From positions 1-19,448 of the forward strand of contig JAFARM010000230.1 of NCBI GenBank assembly GCA_019245455.1: a stretch of DNA of 19,448 nucleotides, in the 5' to 3' direction. Below, one piece after another: positions 14,313-19,448 of this stretch (within the stretch, counting starts at the first letter, position 1; each line of letters starts with the position of its first letter). Below the pieces are notes generated by a model, which searched no databases, was not told the DNA's origin, and was given only the letters and a program-made list of their open reading frames with translations. Source of the stretch: Sphingomonadaceae bacterium (lineage in GTDB: Bacteria > Pseudomonadota > Alphaproteobacteria > Sphingomonadales > Sphingomonadaceae). The translations under genes were made by a program, and so were the position numbers.

Positions 14313-14487
14313 GGGCGTGCTTCGACAGGCTCAGCATGAGCGGAGAGGCGCTGACCCGCCCCCGCTCATGCTGAGCCTGTCGCATCATGCTGAGCCTGTC
14401 GCATGATGCTGAGCCTGTCGCATCATGCTGAGCCTGTCGGATCATGCTGAGCCTGTCGGATCATGCTGAGCCTGTCGAAGCACGCCC
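14313..14487. repeat. Tandem 19-bp repeat with terminal inverted arms, family C
   Basis: Six copies of a unit of about 19 bp (ATGCTGAGCCTGTCG plus four variable bases) start at 14368, 14387, 14406, 14425, 14444 and 14463, exactly in register. One inverted copy lies at 14313-14343. The outer ends form a perfect 27-bp inverted repeat: 14313-14339 against 14461-14487. It sits between the convergent DHA2 exporter and tyrA, and overlaps the last 27 nt of tyrA. Only the 4-nt junctions vary (CATC, CATG, CATC, GATC, GATC). The CAGGCTCAGCATGA core is a dispersed repeat seen in many proteobacterial genomes. Confidence 0.93.
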
Positions 14488-15378
14488 GAAGTCTGCCGCC
14501 GCGGTGTCCTGTCCGGCGTCGACGATCGTCCGGCGGATGTCGCGGGTGCGGGTGAACAGGCTCTCCAGCGCCGCGCCGTCGCCCCAGCGGATCGCACGCT
14601 GCAGCGCCGTCAGGTCCTCGGTGAAGCGCTGCAGCACCTCGAGCACGGCATCCTTATTGGCGAGGAACACGTCGCGCCACATCACCGGATCGGACGCGGC
14701 GATGCGCGTGAAGTCGCGGAAGCCGCCGGCGGAATATTTGATGACCTCGCCCCGCGTCACCGCCTCCATGTCGGAAGCCGTGCCGACGATCGAATAGGCG
14801 ATCAGGTGCGGCAGGTGGCTGGTAACGGCAAGCACGAGGTCGTGGTGCGCCGCGTCCATCGTCTCGACCGTCGCGCCGAGCCGCCGCCAAAAGTCGGCGA
14901 GGCGCTCGACGGCGACCGCATCGGCACCGGCGGGCGGGGTGAGGATACACCAGCGGCCGCGGAACAGCGTGGCGAAGCCGGCGTCGGGGCCGCTCTTCTC
15001 GGTGCCGGCGACGGGGTGGGCGGGGACGACCGCGATCCCGGGCAGCGCCGCCGTCAGGTCCGCGAGCACCTGCCCCTTGACGCTGCCGACGTCGCTGACG
15101 ACCACGCGGGGCGCGAGTTCGCCTGCGATTTCAGCGGCAACGGTGGCCATCGCGCCGACGGGCACGCACAGGATGACGAGGTCGGCATCGATCACCGCCG
15201 CGCCAGCATGATCGGCGACATCGTCGGCGAGGTCGAGGTCGCGTACCCGTGCCCGCACGGCGGGATCGGCGTCGCTGACGCTGAGCCGCACCGTCGGCAT
15301 CGCCGCGCGGACGGCGCGCGCCAGCGACGAGCCGATCAGGCCCATGCCGACGATTGCGACGCGGGCGAAGGGCAGCAT
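14461..15378 (-). CDS. tyrA: Prephenate/arogenate dehydrogenase family protein
   Basis: An NAD(P)-dependent oxidative decarboxylase of the tyrosine pathway, acting on prephenate or arogenate. It is 305 residues long. The dinucleotide-binding fold starts VAIVGMGLIGSSLARA, with GxGxxG at 11-16. The substrate site includes HPVAGTEKSG (121-130) and SHLPHLIAYS (187-196), which contains conserved histidines. YSAGGFRDFTRIAASDPVMW (215-234) is a strong family signature. The start is ATG 15378; the longer frame reads into a palindromic repeat. The last residues, RASTGSA, and the TGA stop are encoded by the inverted arm of repeat family C, so the original C-terminus has been replaced or extended by a few residues. 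It lies directly downstream of hisC on the same strand. Prephenate versus arogenate preference cannot be read from the sequence. Confidence 0.94.
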   Translation of the reverse strand: MLPFARVAIVGMGLIGSSLARAVRAAMPTVRLSVSDADPAVRARVRDLDLADDVADHAGAAVIDADLVILCVPVGAMATVAAEIAGELAPRVVVSDVGSVKGQVLADLTAALPGIAVVPAHPVAGTEKSGPDAGFATLFRGRWCILTPPAGADAVAVERLADFWRRLGATVETMDAAHHDLVLAVTSHLPHLIAYSIVGTASDMEAVTRGEVIKYSAGGFRDFTRIAASDPVMWRDVFLANKDAVLEVLQRFTEDLTALQRAIRWGDGAALESLFTRTRDIRRTIVDAGQDTAAADFGRASTGSA

Positions 15379-15402
15379 CAGCGCCGCGGCCGCATTCTCA
15401 TT

Positions 15403-15474
15403 GTCATCCCGGCGAGAACCGGGACGCATCTCGTCAGGCATCCGGAGATGGGTTCCCGCTTTCGCGGGAAGGAC
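15403..15474. repeat. REP-like palindromic element, family A, short class
   Basis: A 72-bp copy between hisC and tyrA. The left hairpin is CCCGGCGAGAACCGGG and the right TTCCCGCTTTCGCGGGAA. The two hairpins differ in sequence but each stays largely paired. The GCATCTC and GAGATG inner arms match the other copies. It lies 25 nt before the tyrA start codon and 23 nt after the hisC stop, so it could affect tyrA expression in a hisC-tyrA transcript. Confidence 0.9.
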
Positions 15475-15496
15475 ACCTTGAGATCACACGGCAGCA

Positions 15497-16633
15497 TCAC
15501 CCCGCTCGCTCGACGAACCGACGGAGCGATGCCGCGACCGCGCGCATCTCCGCTTCGGTTCCGATCGAGATGCGCAGCGCGTGCGGCAGGCCCTGCCCCG
15601 GCAGGTGGCGGACGAGGATGCCGTCGGCCGTCAGGTGCGCGTTCGCCGCCGCCGCCGTCACCGGTCCTTCCTCCGGGAAGGTGACCAGGATGAAGTTCGC
15701 CGCCGACGGCACCGCGCGAAGGCCGGCGTTGCCCAGCTTGGCGAGTTCGCCCGCGAGCCAGGCACGCCATTTCAGGTTGTGCGCCTTCGCCGCTGCGGTC
15801 CAGTCGCGGTCGGCGAGCGCGGCGATCGCCCCGGCGCTGCCCGCGGCCGGCACGTTGAACGGCGCGCGGGTCTTGTTGAGCGTGTCGACGATCGCCTGCG
15901 GCCCGTACGCCCAGCCGATGCGCTCGGCGGCAAGGCCATAGATCTTCGAGAAGGTCCGCGTCGTCACCACATTTGCGTATTCGCGCGCCGTGGCGAACCC
16001 GTCTTCATAGTCGGGATCGTCGATATACTCGGCATAGGCGTGGTCAAGCACCAGCAGCACATCACCAGGCAGGCCCGCGTGCAGCCGCCGCACCTCGCTG
16101 CCGGGGATGCACGTACCCGTCGGGTTGTTCGGGTTCGCCAGATACACCACGCGCGTTCGCGGCGTGACGTGGCCGAGCAGCGCGTCGACATCGGTCGTGT
16201 AGTCGCAGTCGGGCGCGACCACCGGCGTCGCGCCGCAGCACCGCGCGGCGATCGGATAGACCATGAAGCCGTGCCGGACGTAGAGCACCTCGTCGCCGAC
16301 GGTCGCGTAGGCCTGCGCGAGCAGCTTCAAGAGCTCGTCCGATCCGGTGCCGCAGACGATGCGCTCGACCTCGAGTCCGTGGTGCGCGGCGATCGCCTCG
16401 CGCAGCGCCGTGCTGCCGCCGTCGGGGTAGCGGTGGGCACCGGCGGCAACCGCGGCCATCGCTTCGACAGCCCGCGGGCTGGGCCCCAGCGGCGATTCGT
16501 TCGACGACAGCTTCACCGGATTGGCGACGCCGGCGAGCTTCGCCTTGCCCGGCACATAGGCGTCGATGGCGTCGATCCACGGCTTGGGCACGGGAGCGGC
16601 CGGCGGAGCGGCAGGGGAGGTCACGGCGGTCAT
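15497..16633 (-). CDS. hisC: Histidinol-phosphate aminotransferase (class I/II PLP enzyme)
   Basis: Transaminates imidazole-acetol phosphate to histidinol phosphate in histidine synthesis. Homologues next to tyrA in alphaproteobacteria can also make tyrosine and phenylalanine. It is 378 residues long. Motifs: KLSSNESPLGPSPRAVEAM (41-59), HRYPDGGSTALREAIA (67-82), GTGSDELL (95-102), YLANPNNPTGT (164-174), LDHAYAEY (196-203) and the cofactor Lys230 in TFSKIYGLAAERIGW. ATG 16633 gives an Ala/Pro-rich start before the conserved core. A much longer open frame extends upstream but runs antisense through metX and is rejected. It is divergent from metX across an 84-nt gap, with tyrA downstream. The placement beside tyrA fits a role in aromatic amino acids in addition to, or instead of, histidine. 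Confidence 0.93.
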   Translation of the reverse strand: MTAVTSPAAPPAAPVPKPWIDAIDAYVPGKAKLAGVANPVKLSSNESPLGPSPRAVEAMAAVAAGAHRYPDGGSTALREAIAAHHGLEVERIVCGTGSDELLKLLAQAYATVGDEVLYVRHGFMVYPIAARCCGATPVVAPDCDYTTDVDALLGHVTPRTRVVYLANPNNPTGTCIPGSEVRRLHAGLPGDVLLVLDHAYAEYIDDPDYEDGFATAREYANVVTTRTFSKIYGLAAERIGWAYGPQAIVDTLNKTRAPFNVPAAGSAGAIAALADRDWTAAAKAHNLKWRAWLAGELAKLGNAGLRAVPSAANFILVTFPEEGPVTAAAANAHLTADGILVRHLPGQGLPHALRISIGTEAEMRAVAASLRRFVERAG

Positions 16634-16717
16634 GGCGCGCGCTTTTGGCGCGGCGGCGGCGCGGGCGCAAGACGCGGCCGCCTTGCCCGCCGACGGCGCG
16701 AGCCGTAACCGGGGGCG

Positions 16718-17821
16718 ATGCCCGACATCTCCCCTGATTATCGCCTCCACCTGCCGCAGCCGTTCACCCTGGCGTCGGGCGCGGTGCTGCCGGCGCTGGA
16801 GATCGGCTACGCGACCTATGGCACGCTCGACGCGGCGCGATCGAACGCGGTACTCGTCTGCCACGCGTTGACCGGCAATCAACACGTCGCCGGCGTCGAT
16901 CCGCGGACGGGCAAGCCCGGCTGGTGGACGCGGATGGTCGGGCCGGGCAAGCCGATCGACCCCGCGCGGCACTTCGTCGTCTGCGCCAACGTGCTCGGTG
17001 GCTGTTCGGGGACGACCGGGCCGACGAGCCGCGACCCGGCGACCGGCGCGGCGTATGGGATGGGCTTTCCGGTCATCACCATCCGCGACATGGTGACCGC
17101 GCAGGCGGCGCTGATCGACCACTTCGGCATCGACACGCTGGCGGTGGTCGGCGGGTCGATGGGCGGGATGCAGGCGCTCGACTGGGCGGTCGCTTTTCCG
17201 GAGCGCGTCCGCGCCGTCGTCGCCATCGCCACCGCCGCCCGCCATTCGGCGCAGAACATCGCCTTTCACGAGGTCGGGCGGCAGGCGATCATGGCCGATC
17301 CCGCTTGGGCGGGCGGTGCCTATCCGCCGGGGACGCAGCCGTCCGCCGGGCTGTCGGTTGCGCGGATGGCGGCGCACATCACCTATCTTTCGGAGGCCGG
17401 GCTGACCGAGAAGTTCGGCCGCCGGCTGCAGGACCGCGACGCCGTGTCGTTCGGCTTCGACGCCGATTTCCAGGTGGAGAGCTATCTGCGCCACCAGGGG
17501 CTGAGCTTCACCGAGCGGTTCGACGCCAATTCCTACCTCTACATCACGCGGGCGATGGACTATTTCGACCTTGCCGCGCCGTTCGACGGGCGGCTGGCGG
17601 CGGCGTTCGCGGGGACGCGCGCGCGCTTCGCCGTCGTCTCGTTCACCTCCGACTGGCTGTACCCGACGGCGGAGTCGCGGCGCATCGTCCACGCGCTGAA
17701 CGCCGCCGGGGCCGCGGTCAGCTTCGTCGAACTCGACTCGCCGTTCGGCCACGACGCCTTCCTCCTCGACGCGCCCAACCTGAACCGCGTCGTCGACGGC
17801 TTTCTGCAAGCCAGCGTATGA
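16718..17821 (+). CDS. metX: Homoserine O-acyltransferase (MetX, alpha/beta hydrolase)
   Basis: Acylates the hydroxyl of homoserine for methionine synthesis, usually from acetyl-CoA; some MetX proteins use succinyl-CoA, and I cannot decide the donor from the sequence. It is 367 residues long. The catalytic triad is visible: Ser147 in the nucleophile elbow GGSMGGM, Asp312 in FTSDWLYP and His345 in FGHDAF. Family blocks [25 protein letters not shown] and [20 protein letters not shown] are all present. Late family blocks are [20 protein letters not shown] and [13 protein letters not shown] 16718 is preceded by GGGGGCG. The stop overlaps the metW start as ATGA, the classic metXW arrangement of proteobacteria. 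No SAM-II riboswitch can be fitted in the 84-nt upstream gap. Confidence 0.96.
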   Translation: MPDISPDYRLHLPQPFTLASGAVLPALEIGYATYGTLDAARSNAVLVCHALTGNQHVAGVDPRTGKPGWWTRMVGPGKPIDPARHFVVCANVLGGCSGTTGPTSRDPATGAAYGMGFPVITIRDMVTAQAALIDHFGIDTLAVVGGSMGGMQALDWAVAFPERVRAVVAIATAARHSAQNIAFHEVGRQAIMADPAWAGGAYPPGTQPSAGLSVARMAAHITYLSEAGLTEKFGRRLQDRDAVSFGFDADFQVESYLRHQGLSFTERFDANSYLYITRAMDYFDLAAPFDGRLAAAFAGTRARFAVVSFTSDWLYPTAESRRIVHALNAAGAAVSFVELDSPFGHDAFLLDAPNLNRVVDGFLQASV

Positions 17822-18408
17822 TCCTGCGCAGCGATCTCAAGGTCATCGCCGATCTCGTCCCGGCCGGGGCGCGCGTGCTCGACATCGGCTGCGGCGACGG
17901 CGCGCTGCTGGCCGAGCTGCGGGCGACGAAGGGCGTCGACGGGCGCGGCATCGAGCTGTCGGGCGCGAACGTCGCCGCCGCCGTCGCCCGCGGGCTCGCC
18001 GTCGTCCAGGGTGACGCCGATGCCGACCTGGCCGACTACCCGGGGGGCGGGTTCGACGTCGCCATCCTGTCGGACACGCTGCAGGCGATGCGCGACCCCG
18101 CCGCGGTGCTGGCGAACATGGTCCGCATCGCGCGCCAAGCCATTGTTTCCTTTCCAAACTTCGGCCACTGGCGAGTGCGGCTGGCCCTGCTCGCGACCGG
18201 CCGGATGCCAGTGACGGCGGCGCTGCCCGCGCCGTGGCACGCGACCCCCAACATTCATCTCTGCACCATCGCCGATTTTGCCGACCTCGCGGCCGGACTG
18301 GGGCTGACGATCGAGGCGGCGGTGTACCTGTGTGGTGCACGAGAGGTCCGCTTCGCGCTGAATTGGCGCGCGGATCAGGCCGTATTCGTTCTCACCCGTG
18401 GTACGTGA
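17818..18408 (+). CDS. metW: Methionine biosynthesis protein MetW (SAM methyltransferase fold)
   Basis: A 196-residue protein that in several proteobacteria is needed with MetX for full homoserine acyltransferase activity. It begins [20 protein letters not shown], then the SAM-binding motif [12 protein letters not shown] (about 23-34) and [20 protein letters not shown]. Further MetW blocks are [36 protein letters not shown] and [12 protein letters not shown]. No methyl acceptor is known from the sequence. ATG 17818 overlaps the metX stop by 4 nt, so translation is probably coupled. The 3' end overlaps the convergent methyltransferase-like gene by 34 nt; MetW ends with AVFVLTRGT, close to the usual C-terminus, so the overlap probably belongs to the other gene. 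Confidence 0.95.
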   Translation: MILRSDLKVIADLVPAGARVLDIGCGDGALLAELRATKGVDGRGIELSGANVAAAVARGLAVVQGDADADLADYPGGGFDVAILSDTLQAMRDPAAVLANMVRIARQAIVSFPNFGHWRVRLALLATGRMPVTAALPAPWHATPNIHLCTIADFADLAAGLGLTIEAAVYLCGAREVRFALNWRADQAVFVLTRGT

Positions 18409-18905
18409 CGTGTCCTGCCAGCAACGGTTGCGGTTAGCGGCGGCGGGCTGAGGCCGTCGCGCTTGTCGGCCCGGATGACGAGCGCGGTTCGCGTTGCGGC
18501 CACCTCGACCGGCTCGAACAGGCGGTGCACCGTGAGCCGGCGCGTGACCCGGTGGCGGAGCAGGCGGGTCAGCAGCGAGCTGCCCAGTGCGCCGTGCCGT
18601 GGCAGGGGCGCGGCGACGACGAGCGAGCCGGCAGGAGCGAGAACGCGCCACAGCTCACGCAAGGCCGCAGGATCGTCGAGCACGCCGAGGCCGACGAGCG
18701 CCCGGTCGGCGACCGCCTCGACCAGCGGCAGGCGCACCGGATCGGCAATGACGGCGCGGGGCTGCGGGTCGGGCGAAGCGAAGGCGGCGAAGACGGCGAG
18801 GTCGTCGCTCGCCACCAGCGCACCGACGCCGACCGTGATCAGGCGGGTCGCGGCCGTCAGCGCAAGCGCACGGGCAACGGCGGCGCGGAGATCGGCGTCA
18901 GCCAT
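18375..18905 (-). CDS. Methyltransferase-like protein, short and partly degenerate
   Basis: A 176-residue protein (185 from GTG 18932). The middle looks like the type-11 SAM-methyltransferase fold: a strand-turn RLITVGVGALVAS (about 21-33) where motif I is expected, AVIADPVRLPLVEAVADRAL around the acidic and post-I region, and DDPAALRELWRVLAPAGSLVVAAPLPRHGA, the well-kept post-II block. Motif I lacks the usual D/E-x-G-x-G-x-G pattern and the N-terminal cap is missing, so SAM binding is doubtful. Sphingomonads have a longer relative with the same RELWRVLAPGG block, and this may be a shortened relic of it. No Shine-Dalgarno is visible for either start. The 3' end overlaps metW by 34 nt tail to tail. 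The substrate is unknown. Confidence 0.6.
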   Translation of the reverse strand: MADADLRAAVARALALTAATRLITVGVGALVASDDLAVFAAFASPDPQPRAVIADPVRLPLVEAVADRALVGLGVLDDPAALRELWRVLAPAGSLVVAAPLPRHGALGSSLLTRLLRHRVTRRLTVHRLFEPVEVAATRTALVIRADKRDGLSPPPLTATVAGRTRHVPRVRTNTA

Positions 18906-18990
18906 GGCGGATGTTTTGGCGGAGGCCGTCACGGGGGTAAAGCGAGGGCGGCTGGCGGGGGTGGCGGGGACATCGTGCTGCTCTGAAAGG

Positions 18991-19009
18991 GCACCGGCAA
19001 AGCCGGTGC
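18991..19009. terminator. Possible hairpin terminator downstream of the thiolase gene
   Basis: GCACCGGC (18991-18998) and GCCGGTGC (19002-19009) form a perfect 8-bp stem with the loop AAA. On the minus strand, downstream of the thiolase stop at 19112, the stem is followed only by CCCTTTC, not a proper T-run. It could be a weak or Rho-assisted terminator. The rest of 18906-19111 holds GC-rich dyads but nothing I can name. Confidence 0.4.
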
Positions 19010-19111
19010 TCGCGTCGGACGGGCTCGGCGGCAGAGCGCCGCCGCCCCGCCGGCCGGTCTTCGCGCGAGTCGGTGATCAGCCGGCGAACGCGAAGGGCGT
19101 TCGGCAGCTAA

Positions 19112-19448
19112 TCAGGCGCCGCGCTCGACGCACATCGCGATCCCCATGCCGCCGCCGATGCACAACGTCGCCAGCCCCTTCTTGGCGTCGCGCCGCTGCA
19201 TCTCGTACAGCAGGGTCGTCAGCACGCGTGCGCCCGACGCGCCGATCGGATGGCCGATGGCAATTGCCCCGCCGTTGACGTTCAGCTTGGCCGGGTCGAT
19301 GCCCAATTCCTGCCCGACGGCGAGCGCCTGCGCCGCGAAGGCCTCGTTGGCCTCGATCAGATCGAGATCGGCGATCGTCCAGCCGGCCTTCTCAAGCGCC
19401 TTCTGCGACGCCGGAACCGGGCCGATGCCCATGATGGCGGGATCGAGC
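19112..19448 (-). CDS. Acetyl-CoA acetyltransferase / thiolase, C-terminal part (start outside window)
   Basis: Thiolase family enzyme interconverting acyl-CoA plus acetyl-CoA and 3-ketoacyl-CoA; cytoplasmic. Only the last 112 residues or so are in the window, opening in frame with [20 protein letters not shown]. The C-terminal catalytic signatures are intact: [29 protein letters not shown] with the catalytic His, and [15 protein letters not shown] with the second catalytic Cys. These, and the absence of degradative-type features, fit a biosynthetic acetoacetyl-CoA thiolase (PhaA/AtoB-like), but a fatty-acid beta-oxidation thiolase is not excluded. An internal ATG at 19432 is not the start, because the conserved protein continues upstream of it. 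Confidence 0.93.
   Translation of the reverse strand, partial: LDPAIMGIGPVPASQKALEKAGWTIADLDLIEANEAFAAQALAVGQELGIDPAKLNVNGGAIAIGHPIGASGARVLTTLLYEMQRRDAKKGLATLCIGGGMGIAMCVERGA

Noticed and set aside
14368..14477. CRISPR-like regular array
   Set aside because: The units are contiguous at 19 bp with only about 4 variable nt between them; there are no spacers and no cas genes.
16634..16717. SAM-II or other SAM-binding riboswitch in front of metX
   Set aside because: The 84-nt gap is almost pure GC-rich sequence and lacks the conserved SAM-II loop sequences; no pseudoknot could be drawn.
16634..17809. Long 5' extension of hisC antisense through metX
   Set aside because: Conserved HisC sequence starts near 16633, and metX with an intact catalytic triad occupies the other strand.
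18418..18432. GCAACGGTTGC dyad as a terminator between metW and the convergent gene
   Set aside because: Short stem without a T-run, and it lies inside the coding region of the opposing gene.

Overview
This is a high-GC bacterial window. I read it as a chromosomal segment from an alphaproteobacterium of the order Sphingomonadales; the genus cannot be fixed from the sequence. Three things support that. One secreted protein ends in a PEPxxW-type sorting tail (PEPAAWTLMIGGFG followed by an Arg cluster), typical of sphingomonads. The queE cysteine spacing is the CX14CX2C form. The intergenic regions are full of short palindromic repeats of the GTCATCCCCGCGAAAGCGGGG type and of the CAGGCTCAGCATGA type, both common in this group. 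Almost everything is housekeeping biosynthesis; there is no phage, IS transposase, CRISPR array or RNA gene that I can support.

Layout. 1-1089 (-): 3'-truncated xseA carrying an in-frame palindromic repeat. 1169-3486 (+): purD, then a kinase-fold phosphotransferase 2 nt downstream. 3487-3743: two palindromic repeats at the convergent junction. 3744-8991 (-): a six-gene same-strand block read argD, argF, hslO, mop, queC, queE. Every junction in that block carries a palindromic repeat except mop/queC, which overlap by 4 nt. 9006-10977 (-): a LuxR-type regulator with its own intrinsic terminator, and a secreted PEP-CTERM-like protein whose 3' half is strikingly AT-rich for this genome. 11262-14296 (+): two MFS transporters, the first with an extra Met-rich two-helix N-terminal module, the second a DHA2 exporter. 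14313-14487: a third repeat family, 6 x 19 bp between 27-bp inverted arms, which supplies the stop codon of tyrA. 14461-16633 (-): tyrA and hisC, divergent from metX-metW (16718-18408, +; ATGA overlap). 18375-18905 (-): a degraded-looking methyltransferase overlapping the end of metW. 19112-19448 (-): the C-terminal part of a thiolase.

How the genes work together. argF and argD supply two steps of ornithine/arginine synthesis. queE and queC are consecutive steps from 6-carboxytetrahydropterin to preQ0, the queuosine precursor. tyrA and hisC form an aromatic/histidine amino-acid pair. metX and metW act in homoserine acylation for methionine. hslO is the redox-switched chaperone Hsp33, and mop is a small molybdate-binding protein.

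The most unusual content is the mobile-palindrome biology. Three repeat families occupy about 11 sites in 19 kb. Their stems change by compensatory substitutions. One copy has become protein-coding inside xseA, and another provides the C-terminus and stop of tyrA. I found no clearly new multi-gene system.
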